NCBI GenBank assembly: GCA_937918905.1
Contig: CAKZSH010000284.1
Span: 1 to 34,151, forward strand
Direction: 5' to 3'
DNA from: an uncultured Saprospiraceae bacterium
GTDB taxonomy: Bacteria; Bacteroidota; Bacteroidia; Chitinophagales; Saprospiraceae
Length of the DNA: 34,151 nt
The position numbers and the translations under genes were made by a program. Below are positions 17,522 to 26,888 of the stretch, piece after piece. The stretch's first letter is position 1; every line of letters starts with the position of its first letter. Below the pieces are notes generated by a model. It searched no databases, was not told where the DNA came from, and saw nothing but the letters and a program-made list of their open reading frames with translations.

Positions 17522-18604
17522 TCAATCTTCATTTTTCCATATTGCACCGTATTCTTCTACCAAAATATTATCATAATCGTCTGCTTTCTGGAAAAGGTAT
17601 TTAAATAACTTCGATCCAGTATCCATATTTAAATATCTGTCATAGATCAAAAGTGATAATACAATATCATTCTCTTTAATACTAAAGGTCAGTCCTTCAA
17701 TTTCATAATTTTGTTTCAAAAGGTATTCGTAGAGGGGTTTTATATTTTCTTTAGGGAGCAAACAGAGAGAAGCATCTCCCATGATAAGTCCTGTTTTTTC
17801 GTGATATGAAATATTAATAGTTGCACTTCCTTGAATAATTTCCCAATTATTAGGACCAATTCTAGATAACCCTACATTATGTCCCATTTTATTGAGTAAT
17901 TCTTCAATCGTTTTGGATACTCCCAATGCTTCGTATTCTTCGACTTCTGAAGGCAATTGCACTTTGGCTCCACAATGAGGACAGTAGCCATTATCTATTG
18001 TTTTTTCAAAAACGATATTGGAACATGAACCACAGCGAACTCCAATTTGGTTATCTGTTGCCTGAAATTCTTCAATCGCTTTTTGCAAATAAGAGATTGG
18101 CAATGAAAAACCAACATTATTTCCATTTTGGATGACAAAAGTATTGACCCCTACGATTTCTCCTTTTTGATTAATTAAAGGCCCGCCACTATTTCCTGGA
18201 TTAAGTGCAGCATCATGTTGGATATAAACCAAATCATTTTTTTCTTCCTCTACATTAGAGACAATGCCTTGAGTAGCAGAATATTTTAATCCAAAAGGAT
18301 GACCTGCTGCAATGACGGCTTCGCCTCGTTCCATAGTTCCACCATTAAATATTTTCGCTTCGGGAGCTTCTATAACATTAGGAATTTGTAAAAAGGCAAG
18401 ATCGTGTCTGACATCAGTAAAAATCACTTTAGTCATTTGTTTTTCAAATCCTTCTCCATTGATGACCACTTCTTGATTACCTCTAACCACATGTTCATTA
18501 GTAATAATCAAGTTAGCATTTTTCAAATAAAAACCAGTCCCTGTGCTATAGGGAGTAGCAATTTGAATAATGATGTTTTTATATAAATTGATTATTTCTT
18601 TCAT
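17522..18604 (-). CDS. cytoplasmic trypsin-like (HtrA-type) serine protease with zinc ribbon and C-terminal YbjN/chaperone-like domain
   Basis: ORF 360 aa; triad motifs IITNEHVV, RHDLAFLQI, NPGNSGGPLIN; CxxC-x14-CxxC (CGSCSNIVFEKTIDNGYCPHC); no signal peptide. Confidence 0.85.
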   Translation of the reverse strand: MKEIINLYKNIIIQIATPYSTGTGFYLKNANLIITNEHVVRGNQEVVINGEGFEKQMTKVIFTDVRHDLAFLQIPNVIEAPEAKIFNGGTMERGEAVIAAGHPFGLKYSATQGIVSNVEEEKNDLVYIQHDAALNPGNSGGPLINQKGEIVGVNTFVIQNGNNVGFSLPISYLQKAIEEFQATDNQIGVRCGSCSNIVFEKTIDNGYCPHCGAKVQLPSEVEEYEALGVSKTIEELLNKMGHNVGLSRIGPNNWEIIQGSATINISYHEKTGLIMGDASLCLLPKENIKPLYEYLLKQNYEIEGLTFSIKENDIVLSLLIYDRYLNMDTGSKLFKYLFQKADDYDNILVEEYGAIWKNED

Positions 18605-19932
18605 GCTGTTTTCGTCAAATCTAATTTCTTAACCATGAGTAAAAAGGATTTTGCAAAATTGGTCAAAGTATCAAATTGTAAAAGATTTTTATCAGGGTCC
18701 ATTTTGCTATACAAAGTTTCATTATTTTTTACAATGTCTCGAATGGCTCGTTTGATGGCTTTTTTGTCAAAAACCTTTTTCTCGGAATCATAATAATTCA
18801 AAGTGTAGCCAAGATTTTTAAAATAATCAGCTTCTAAAATTTGATAATACAAATGGAATAACTCTCGATCAGGTCGTGGTACTGCAAAATTAAACATACA
18901 ATAACCAACGATATATCCAGGAATCGCGATGGCAATATGATTATACCCATTTTGATTATACCAATCCATATTATGCAATTCGCCATCAATAAAACCAATT
19001 ACTCGATCATGATTGACAGGCTTGGTAATCCCAAATGTTGACTTGGTGAGGTACATTTCTTTGAAAAATTCTTCCTTTGGTCGATCAATTAATTTTTTTA
19101 ATTCTTTTCGAATAAAAATATTTTTTTGAGCCGTATTTTTCCCATCAGTCGTAAAATAGATGCGGTGAATACGTTCTAAAGTTTCCATCATAAACCCTTC
19201 TGGCTTTGTCAAGTAATCAAGTTTATAACTCAAGTTTAACAATATATATGCATATCCTCCTGGGTATTGATCTATGTTTGGTTTTCCACTTTCCATAGCA
19301 ATTAATGCCTCCTTGATTGCATGAGTCAGATAATTATATTTAACCTCTTTTTCGGGTATTGGAATCTGAATCAAATGGCTAATATCAACAGGTTCAAGCA
19401 TTCTAAATTCATCAATTAGAATATCATCCAATTTATCAGCATTAGTCGTTAATTCTTTAAGTGCGTAATACAATTTGTAAGGAGAACCATCTAAAACATA
19501 GGTGTCGAATCGAATTGTAATATTATTGTTATTATCAATTGCAAATCGAGTATATCGAAGAGAAAAATTCCGCTCCAACAATCGACGCATAAATCCGATA
19601 TTGAGGGTATCTGTTTTTGCAACTTTGGCTTCGATAGTTACTTTATTGGCATCTGCCATGCCTGTTGCTTTCTTAGAACCCTGATAAACTTCAAAATGGA
19701 TTTTTCCACCTTCTTCTTTCCAAATTACATTATCTTCATAATTGTCTCGGAGGTAAGTGAAAAATTCAAGGTAGGAGGAAAGGTATTGTTCTTTTTCAAA
19801 TAAATCCAAAGCTTTATCCCAAGAGTCGTACTGACTCGCGACTTTGTAGGAATCCGTATAACGTCCAAAACTAATATTCGGTTGTGGCTCCTTCTTCGTT
19901 CCGCCTCCAAAAAGATATTCAAAAAAGCTCAT
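18601..19932 (-). CDS. hypothetical protein, translationally coupled to the downstream protease
   Basis: ORF 443 aa; 4-nt ATGA overlap with 17522..18604; no recognised family. Confidence 0.75.
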   Translation of the reverse strand: MSFFEYLFGGGTKKEPQPNISFGRYTDSYKVASQYDSWDKALDLFEKEQYLSSYLEFFTYLRDNYEDNVIWKEEGGKIHFEVYQGSKKATGMADANKVTIEAKVAKTDTLNIGFMRRLLERNFSLRYTRFAIDNNNNITIRFDTYVLDGSPYKLYYALKELTTNADKLDDILIDEFRMLEPVDISHLIQIPIPEKEVKYNYLTHAIKEALIAMESGKPNIDQYPGGYAYILLNLSYKLDYLTKPEGFMMETLERIHRIYFTTDGKNTAQKNIFIRKELKKLIDRPKEEFFKEMYLTKSTFGITKPVNHDRVIGFIDGELHNMDWYNQNGYNHIAIAIPGYIVGYCMFNFAVPRPDRELFHLYYQILEADYFKNLGYTLNYYDSEKKVFDKKAIKRAIRDIVKNNETLYSKMDPDKNLLQFDTLTNFAKSFLLMVKKLDLTKTA

Positions 19933-20049
19933 TGATTAGAGTATAAATTATTCTATTTAAATTTGAGGGTCGAAAAATAACATATTTAACCGACTTTTCT
20001 ATTAAAATCTTTCTCGTTCTTTGTCAAAGAACCATATTGATTAAAATAT

Positions 20050-21030
20050 ATGAATAAATTTCGTACTGTATTGCAACCTGAGGTTTCTTCATTTCAAATT
20101 GAACATCAAAGTGGCGTACTTTGTATGGGATCATGTTTTGCGGAACATATCGCAAAGCGATTAAAATCCTATAAATTTCGTACGTTTTTAAATCCTTTTG
20201 GAATTGTCTACAATCCTATGTCGATTACTAGAGGCTTTGATTTTTTATTGGAAAATGAGAAAATTTTTGATGAAAATGATCTTTTTCAACATCTTGACGG
20301 ATGGCATAGTTTTCAACATCATGGCAGTTTTTCACATCCTGAAAAAGAAGTAGCATTAAATCAAATCAATTCCAGATTAAATGAGGCTCGACTTTTTTTT
20401 AAAAATGCACAATATTTAATCCTTACTCTTGGAACTGCAAATGTATTTGTTCATAAAAAATCAGGTGAAGTCGTTACTAATTGTCACAAAGTTCCACAGC
20501 AAGAATTTATCAAAAAAGAATTGAGTGTCGAAGAAATGGTCATCTTGATGAGTGATGTTTTACAAAAAATAAACAATGCTTTTCCGAATTTGAAAATTAT
20601 TACCACAGTGAGCCCTGTGCGCCATATTCGAGATGGCTTAGTAGAAAACCAAGTCAGTAAATCTAAACTTTTATTGACTTTACATCAAGTTTCAAAACAA
20701 TATGCGCACGTCAGCTATTTCCCTTCCTATGAAATTATGATGGACGATTTGCGGGACTATCGTTTTTATAAAAAAGATATGATTCATCCGAATGAATTAG
20801 CAGTAGATTATATTTGGGGGTTTTTCTCCAAAACTTTTTTCCCAGAAAAAACAATAGCATTAAATGCTAGGGTTGAAAAGATAAATATGGCTGTGGCACA
20901 TCGTCCTTTTCATCCACAATCAGCAGCGCATTTAGAGTTTAAGAAAAAGCAATTGGAAAAGGTAGAACAGTTGGGTAAGGAGTTTCCTTTTTTGAATTTT
21001 GAGGAGGAGAGGGGTTACTTTAGTTCATAG
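20050..21030 (+). CDS. GSCFA-domain protein
   Basis: ORF 326 aa; GVLCMGSCFAEHIAKRL, LILTLGTANVF, TVSPVRHIRDG. Confidence 0.95.
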   Translation: MNKFRTVLQPEVSSFQIEHQSGVLCMGSCFAEHIAKRLKSYKFRTFLNPFGIVYNPMSITRGFDFLLENEKIFDENDLFQHLDGWHSFQHHGSFSHPEKEVALNQINSRLNEARLFFKNAQYLILTLGTANVFVHKKSGEVVTNCHKVPQQEFIKKELSVEEMVILMSDVLQKINNAFPNLKIITTVSPVRHIRDGLVENQVSKSKLLLTLHQVSKQYAHVSYFPSYEIMMDDLRDYRFYKKDMIHPNELAVDYIWGFFSKTFFPEKTIALNARVEKINMAVAHRPFHPQSAAHLEFKKKQLEKVEQLGKEFPFLNFEEERGYFSS

Positions 21031-21031
21031 T

Positions 21032-21143
21032 ATGTTGATTTTTTTAGCCGCAGATTTACTCAGACTGGTCATGACTGTAGAAAAACGCGTTACAGAAAAG
21101 TCATGACCAATCTGCGTAAATCTGCGGCTAAAAAAATCAACAT
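21032..21143. repeat. long inverted repeat H, 45-nt arms (AGCCGCAGATTTAC type)
   Basis: 21032-21076 pairs with 21099-21143 (43/45); fills the whole gap between two convergent stop codons. Confidence 0.96.
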
Positions 21144-22330
21144 TAAAAATTCACCCCACCTCCTAAACTAATATATTCCGCCACCGTCAAATGCGTTTTT
21201 AAAGCAAGGTTTAAAAAGAACTTATGTTTTAAAAAACCTTTATTAGGTAAATAAAATCGAGTGCTAAATTTAGTGTAAGTCGTTCCTGATTTCAAAAAAG
21301 AAAATTTTCCCAAATACACTCCAAACTGCAACGTCAAACTCCAACTCCCAAACAAAAATTCATCTCCCACAAACCAAGTCAAACGAGAAGCCTTCTTTTG
21401 TGCATCACTTCGATTCGTAGCATGATAAGTATGTAAAGCAAAATGATAAATGGCTTTATTTTGTTCATATTCAAATCCTGTTACCAAGAGATTCACTCGA
21501 TTCAAATAATATTTTCCAGATACCCCAAAAACATAAATAGGATAGCGAGGCCCACCAATAGCAAACCGTTGAATCAAACCATATCCCGACTGAATATCCA
21601 TTCCAAATCTACGAGTTGGCTTTCGACTTATTTCATGAAAAAGATAATCTTCTTTTTGTAAAGGCTGAGGGGAATAATTTATTCCAAAAATTAATGCAGG
21701 AATATTTAATCCAAAATTCGGCAGCCTTGCACTTCCATTTGAAAAATGGTTAAGACTTAATCCTGTATGAAATTTAAAATTCGAATTCAATTGTTTAAAT
21801 GCATGAAACTTCATAAAAATAGTAGTCACTCCATGTGAGCCAATAGCATTATTTTCAGGATTATTGACGACATCATATGGCTTCGTCATATAAGCCACAC
21901 CTGTTCCGATTTGATAAAAAGCCTCCCATTTTTTTTTTGTAAAAAGTGGAATATTGATATTTGGAGTAATACTCAAAGCACTTCCCAATACCTCATTATT
22001 TCCAAACCGTAACCACATTGCAGTTATCCCAAATCGGGGAAATTTTCGCCATTGATGCCATTCTTTTTTTCCAAAAGTTTGAAATTTAAAATTAACATCC
22101 AGCCCATAAGTTGGGCCTTTTACATCAAATGCAAGTTCAGGTGTATGTTTTGTTACCACCCCAAAATGAAAACTTGGTTCAATGGAAAATCCCTTTTGAG
22201 CATCCATCATAAAGGGCCAACACGTTAAAAGGGCAATTATTCCAACTCGAATAAAAATCGGGAAATAATAAAAAAAAGTCAGAGTTTTGCACTCCGTTTC
22301 CGTTAATTGCGTTAACCGTTCGTTAAACAT
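21143..22330 (-). CDS. acyloxyacyl hydrolase / PagL-like lipid A 3-O-deacylase
   Basis: ORF 395 aa; GLSLNHFSNGSARLPNFGLN (PagL-like H-x-SNG); beta-rich. Confidence 0.75.
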   Translation of the reverse strand: MFNERLTQLTETECKTLTFFYYFPIFIRVGIIALLTCWPFMMDAQKGFSIEPSFHFGVVTKHTPELAFDVKGPTYGLDVNFKFQTFGKKEWHQWRKFPRFGITAMWLRFGNNEVLGSALSITPNINIPLFTKKKWEAFYQIGTGVAYMTKPYDVVNNPENNAIGSHGVTTIFMKFHAFKQLNSNFKFHTGLSLNHFSNGSARLPNFGLNIPALIFGINYSPQPLQKEDYLFHEISRKPTRRFGMDIQSGYGLIQRFAIGGPRYPIYVFGVSGKYYLNRVNLLVTGFEYEQNKAIYHFALHTYHATNRSDAQKKASRLTWFVGDEFLFGSWSLTLQFGVYLGKFSFLKSGTTYTKFSTRFYLPNKGFLKHKFFLNLALKTHLTVAEYISLGGGVNF

Positions 22331-22485
22331 AAGTTAAAGAGATGGTGTAGTTATAGACAGTTTCAGTTTATAATCCGTTCTTTGTCAGAGAGTTATGAAG
22401 TTTTTAGAATTTATTTAAAAAAAACTTTATGTAACCTCGGCACAGAATTACGAGTCTTATAAATCGAAACGTTACAATAAAATTG

Positions 22486-22493
22486 TATTTTTG
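22486..22493 (+). promoter_or_regulatory. putative Bacteroidota -7 box TATTTTTG upstream of ompH
   Basis: Matches TAnnTTTG; 57 nt before the ATG. Confidence 0.5.
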
Positions 22494-22549
22494 ACAGTCT
22501 TATTATAAAACGTTTAAAATAATTAAAGAATCAAACTAGTTGTAAAATT

Positions 22550-23092
22550 ATGAATAAGAAGACAATTAAATTTATGGGAAGAAAAATACTTTTTATGTTT
22601 GCTTTTGTAATGTTGACTTCTGTCAGCATGATGGCTCAAAAAATAGCATCTATTGATGTCAATGCTATCCTTGAAAGTATGCCTGAATATCAAACAGCTC
22701 AAAAACAATTGGATAATGTGGCTGCTAAATGGAGACAAGATATTGCCAAAGAGTATGATAAAATCAAAGGGATGTACAACAAGTATCAAGCTGAAAGTGT
22801 GATGATGACTGATGATATGCGAAAGCAAAAAGAAGACGAAATCATGGCTCAAGAGAAGCGAGTAAGAGATATGCAAAAATCAAAATTTGGTCCTGATGGA
22901 GCTTTATTTGAAAAACGCCAAGAGTTAGTTGCACCTATTCAAGAACAAGTTTATACTGCGATTGAAGAATATGCAAATGATAAAGGGTATGATTATATTT
23001 TCGATTCAGGAAGCGCGACAGGAATTATTTTCGCCAATCCTCGATACGATAAAACGGACGATGTTAAAAAGAAATTAGGAATAAGAAATTAA
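22550..23092 (+). CDS. OmpH/Skp-family periplasmic chaperone
   Basis: ORF 180 aa; signal peptide, QKIASIDVNAILESMPEYQTAQKQLD, coiled coil. Confidence 0.93.
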   Translation: MNKKTIKFMGRKILFMFAFVMLTSVSMMAQKIASIDVNAILESMPEYQTAQKQLDNVAAKWRQDIAKEYDKIKGMYNKYQAESVMMTDDMRKQKEDEIMAQEKRVRDMQKSKFGPDGALFEKRQELVAPIQEQVYTAIEEYANDKGYDYIFDSGSATGIIFANPRYDKTDDVKKKLGIRN

Positions 23093-23102
23093 AGTTGAAT
23101 TA

Positions 23103-23185
23103 TGATTAGTTAATCAAGGCGTAACGTAAATTCTTTTTTCGATCATCGTATGACCTAGTTAACTATTTAACCAATTCACCTATAC
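23103..23185. repeat. degenerate inverted repeat L
   Basis: TGATTAGTTAATCAAGG ... CCTAGTTAACTATTTAACCAATTCA; shares TGATTAGTTAATC with D. Confidence 0.5.
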
Positions 23186-23218
23186 ACTAACTACGTGAAG
23201 ATATTTTTTAATTTTGAT

Positions 23219-23226
23219 TATCTTTG
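23219..23226 (+). promoter_or_regulatory. putative Bacteroidota -7 box TATCTTTG upstream of the second ompH
   Basis: Matches TAnnTTTG. Confidence 0.5.
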
Positions 23227-23306
23227 CAGCCCAAAAATTGTAAGAATTAAATTTTATCAAACAAATTACCCCGAAATAATCGGGAATTAAAAATCTGAAA
23301 ATAGCA

Positions 23307-23813
23307 ATGAGAAAGTTTATTAAAATTAGTTTTTTGTTAGCGATGTTTGCTTTTGTAGCGATGAATGCACAAGCACAAAAATTTGGATTCATCGACTCTG
23401 ATGCGTTACTTGCTGAAATGCCAAAAGTAAAACAAGCAAGAGCTAACTTAGAAGTGCTTCAAAAGCAACTTCAAACTAAAGGACAAAATATGGTGAATGA
23501 ATTCCAAACTAAATATCAGGAGTTGGAACAAAAGCGTCAGCAAGGAGTCATTACTCAAAAAGACTTGGAAGCAGAGGCTAAAAAATTGGAAAAGAAGCAA
23601 TTGGAAATTCAGCAGTATGAGCAAGAAATGATGAAACAATTGTCTGAAAGAGAGCAAAAAGAATTGAAACCAATTTTGGATGAAGTTACTGCTGCCATTC
23701 AAGCAGTTGCTAAAGAAAATGGTTATCAGTACATTTTTGAAAAGAAGACTTTATTGTACTTCGATTCAGCGATGGATGTTAGTTCTTTAGTAAGATCAAA
23801 ATTGAATATGTAA
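23307..23813 (+). CDS. OmpH/Skp-family periplasmic chaperone (second copy)
   Basis: ORF 168 aa; signal peptide, QKFGFIDSDALLAEMPKVKQARANLEVLQKQL. Confidence 0.94.
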   Translation: MRKFIKISFLLAMFAFVAMNAQAQKFGFIDSDALLAEMPKVKQARANLEVLQKQLQTKGQNMVNEFQTKYQELEQKRQQGVITQKDLEAEAKKLEKKQLEIQQYEQEMMKQLSEREQKELKPILDEVTAAIQAVAKENGYQYIFEKKTLLYFDSAMDVSSLVRSKLNM

Positions 23814-23840
23814 AAAGATCTTAGACATGCGTCGACATTT

Positions 23841-23881
23841 AGTCCTGTTAGAGCTTTAAGTTTTAACAGGACTTTGTTTTT
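23841..23881 (+). terminator. intrinsic terminator after the second ompH
   Basis: AGTCCTGTTA...TAACAGGACTTTGTTTTT. Confidence 0.85.
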
Positions 23882-23993
23882 GATTTCAAGTCAAACTGTG
23901 AATTTTCTATGTTTAAAATTTTACATTTGCACTTTTATTTAGAAACTATATTGAAACTTTTAAATCACAAAATCAGTTTTGATTTTGATTGCC

Positions 23994-24017
23994 ACCTGCC
24001 TGCCGGCAAAGGCAGGT
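23994..24017. repeat. GC-rich hairpin ACCTGCCTGCCGGCAAAGGCAGGT
   Basis: ACCTGCC (23994-24000) pairs with GGCAGGT (24011-24017) plus an internal GCCGGC palindrome. Confidence 0.8.
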
Positions 24018-24034
24018 TTTAATTTTTATTAAAA

Positions 24035-24664
24035 ATGCTTGACTGGTTAAAAAACCTTTTTAATTTTTCTAAAGAACAAGAAGAACCTGATCCAATGAAA
24101 TATTTGATTGTAGGCCTAGGTAATATGGGCGCGGAATATGATGACACCCGCCACAATATCGGATTCGATGTAGTGGATGCTTTGGCGAAAGAATTTGATG
24201 TAAAATTCAAAGATGACTCGCTTGCCGACTTGGCAGAATTCAAGCACAAGGGACGTACTTTTATTTTAATAAAACCTTCAACTTATATGAATCGAAGTGG
24301 GAAGGCAGTTCGTCATTGGATGACCAAAAAGAAGATTCAAAAGTCAAATGTTTTAGTTGTGGTGGATGATAAAAATTTAGATTTTGGAACCCTTCGACTT
24401 CGTGGCAAAGGTTCAGATGGAGGACACAATGGCTTAAAAGATATTGACCAAATGACAGGAGGAAATAATTATGCACGTATTCGTTTTGGAATTGGAAGTG
24501 ATTTTGGCAAAGGTCAACAAGTAGATTTTGTATTAGGGAAATGGTCCTCAGAGGAGCAAGAAAAATTACCAGAAATCATAAATCGAGCTGCTGATGGGGT
24601 AAAGAAATTTGGAACAATTGGATTGTCTCATACGATGACTGAATTGAATAAGAAGGCAAAGTAG
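24035..24664 (+). CDS. pth: peptidyl-tRNA hydrolase
   Basis: ORF 209 aa; KYLIVGLGNMGAEYDDTRHNIGFDVVD, KPSTYMNRSGKAV, VVVDDKNLDFGTLRLRGKGSDGGHNGLKDI. Confidence 0.95.
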   Translation: MLDWLKNLFNFSKEQEEPDPMKYLIVGLGNMGAEYDDTRHNIGFDVVDALAKEFDVKFKDDSLADLAEFKHKGRTFILIKPSTYMNRSGKAVRHWMTKKKIQKSNVLVVVDDKNLDFGTLRLRGKGSDGGHNGLKDIDQMTGGNNYARIRFGIGSDFGKGQQVDFVLGKWSSEEQEKLPEIINRAADGVKKFGTIGLSHTMTELNKKAK

Positions 24665-24666
24665 TT

Positions 24667-24731
24667 TGTGATTCGTAAATAGTGATTTGTGATTAGTTAA
24701 ACGAGTTACGAATCACCAATTACCAATCACA
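24667..24731. repeat. inverted repeat M (GTGATT units)
   Basis: 24667-24690 pairs with 24708-24731 (20/24), directly after the pth stop. Confidence 0.85.
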
Positions 24732-24802
24732 ACTTTGACAAAAAAAAGATTTTTAACCAATAGAAAGTATCTGAATTCCGTTTTGATAAAAAAGTAAACT
24801 TC

Positions 24803-25582
24803 ATGAATAGTTTTTTCAAAATAACTTTTATCCTTTTTTTTGCTTCTCTTTTTGTTATAAGTTGCAAAAGTCGAAAAAAAGTAATTTCTACTGATGATTC
24901 TATTCCTGAAAAATCAACAAGTTTTTTATTAAAAGCATTAGGTAAAAATAAAGTCGATGTAGAATGGCTAAGTGCAAAAGCGAAAATTACCTACCGTGGT
25001 GAAAATGAAAGACTCAAAGCTACTGCAATCATCAGAATGCGAAAAGATAGTGTTTTATTTTTTGTAGTAAAAAAAGCAGGAATCGAAGGTGCTCGTGTAC
25101 AAATTACAACAGATTCAATTTATATTATTGATCGACAACGTAAAGAATACCTGATCAAAGGTTTAGATTTTTTTGAGGGAAAATATAATTTACCTGCTAA
25201 CTTTGAAGCCATACAAGATATCGTTTTGGGAAATGTACTTTATCTTTCCAATGTAAAACCCGAATCAAAAATTAAGGACAACCAATATCACCTTTTTGTA
25301 GAAAAAGATAATGTTCGAGCTGAATATTGGATGGAAGGAGTTACACATTTTTTAAAACAAATGCAGTTTACTGACGTAAGAAATAGTAGGACTTTCAACA
25401 TGACTTTCGAAGACCATCGACAACTAGAGGATGAACAATATTTTTCTTATATTCGTAACCTCAATGTTTCAGGTGAAAACATGGATGAAGCCGACATGAA
25501 AATAAAATTATCAAAAGTAGAAATCAATATACCCAAGAGCATAAAGTTTGATATTCCTAAAAGATATAAAAGAGTCGACTAA
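24803..25582 (+). CDS. DUF4292-like lipoprotein
   Basis: ORF 259 aa; lipobox FVISCKSRKK; WLSAKAKITYRGENERLKATAIIRMRKDSVLFF. Confidence 0.75.
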   Translation: MNSFFKITFILFFASLFVISCKSRKKVISTDDSIPEKSTSFLLKALGKNKVDVEWLSAKAKITYRGENERLKATAIIRMRKDSVLFFVVKKAGIEGARVQITTDSIYIIDRQRKEYLIKGLDFFEGKYNLPANFEAIQDIVLGNVLYLSNVKPESKIKDNQYHLFVEKDNVRAEYWMEGVTHFLKQMQFTDVRNSRTFNMTFEDHRQLEDEQYFSYIRNLNVSGENMDEADMKIKLSKVEINIPKSIKFDIPKRYKRVD

Positions 25583-25619
25583 GTTTTTAAGCGGTAACTT
25601 CAAGTTACCTCTCAAGTTA

Positions 25620-26849
25620 ATGTTGCTTGTATGTATATTGTTATCCTCTTTTAATTTTTCCAAGGCTCAAGTTCGAAAAGATCTAGAGGACCGCCGCCGA
25701 AAACTCCTCCGAGAAATCGAATTAACCTCCAAACTTTTAAATAGAACAACCTCCAATAAGGCAGCCGCCCTTGATCGTTACGTTACCCTTCGCAAACAAA
25801 TTCAAAAGAGAGAATTATTAGTTGAGACTTTACGAAAAGAAATTCAATTCACAAATCTAAGTATTGATAGAACGACTGATGTTGTCAATTCCCTTGCAAA
25901 AGATATTGAACGCCTTGAAAAGGAATATGGGGAACTCCTTCGGCAAGCCTATCGAAGAAAAAAAAACAACAGTAGTCTTACATATGTTTTTTCTGCGGAA
26001 ACTATTAATCAAAGTTTTCAAAGATGGCAGTATCTCAAACAATATGATGAGTATCGAAAAAGACAAGCACAACTTATTTTAGAAACTAAAGCAACATTGA
26101 CGGATAAGAAAAGTCTGTTAGAGGAAACTAAATTAGAAAAAGAAGAGTTGATTACGACATCAGTACGGCAGGCAGCATTGTTGAGTGCAGAGTTAGGAGA
26201 TAAAAGTAAATTGTTGAGCAGTCTTAGAAAAGATGAAAAACGACTCAAAAACGAATTGCGTTCTCAACGTACGGATCATGAACGCCTTAATGATGCTATC
26301 GAAAATGCTATTAGAAAAGATATGGCAGTTCGGCGCAAAAATGAAAGATCAAGAAAACCTAATCCAAATAATAAAAGAAATGAACCTTTAAACTCAAAGC
26401 CCAAAGTAGAAGATGAATCTATTGCATTGAACCGATTGGCAGGTAATTTTAGAAATAACCGTGGTCGTCTTCCTATGCCTGTAAAAAATGGAATCGTCAC
26501 TAAACGATTTGGCAAACAAGCCCATCCAACACTTCCTAAAATTCAGATTACCAATAATGGAATTGATATTCGTACAGAGCATAGCGCAAAAGTTTTTGCT
26601 ATTTTTGAAGGAAAAGTCGTAAGCAAACAATTTATCCCTGGTTATCAAAATATGCTAATTGTCCAACATGGAGATTACTACACCGTTTATTCTAATTTGG
26701 ATAAAGTATATGTAGAAAAAGGAGATAAAGTAAGAACTTTGCAAGACCTTGGCACCGTAGCGATGAATAGAAAAACAAAGGTTTCGGAAGTACATTTTGA
26801 AGTATGGAGAGACAAAGCAAGATTGAATCCTGAGGATTGGGTGGAGTAA
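25620..26849 (+). CDS. murein hydrolase activator EnvC-like (coiled coil + M23/LytM) protein
   Basis: Coiled coil then degenerate M23 domain (NGIDIRTEHSAKVFAIFEGKVVSKQFIPGYQNMLIVQHGDYYTVYSNL). The track start is 25548; Met at 25620 begins a clean signal peptide MLLVCILLSSFNFSKAQ just after the upstream stop. Confidence 0.88.
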   Translation: MLLVCILLSSFNFSKAQVRKDLEDRRRKLLREIELTSKLLNRTTSNKAAALDRYVTLRKQIQKRELLVETLRKEIQFTNLSIDRTTDVVNSLAKDIERLEKEYGELLRQAYRRKKNNSSLTYVFSAETINQSFQRWQYLKQYDEYRKRQAQLILETKATLTDKKSLLEETKLEKEELITTSVRQAALLSAELGDKSKLLSSLRKDEKRLKNELRSQRTDHERLNDAIENAIRKDMAVRRKNERSRKPNPNNKRNEPLNSKPKVEDESIALNRLAGNFRNNRGRLPMPVKNGIVTKRFGKQAHPTLPKIQITNNGIDIRTEHSAKVFAIFEGKVVSKQFIPGYQNMLIVQHGDYYTVYSNLDKVYVEKGDKVRTLQDLGTVAMNRKTKVSEVHFEVWRDKARLNPEDWVE

Positions 26850-26888
26850 AAAATCCCAAATGAAATTCACTCATAAAACATAAATAAC

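Noticed and set aside
22523-22876. Antisense ORF (117 aa) opposite ompH
   Set aside because: Overlaps a confident CDS; low-complexity His/Ser/Phe composition typical of an antisense reading.
23448-23702. Leu/Phe-rich antisense ORF opposite the second ompH
   Set aside because: Complement of a Lys/Gln-rich coiled coil; no independent coding evidence.
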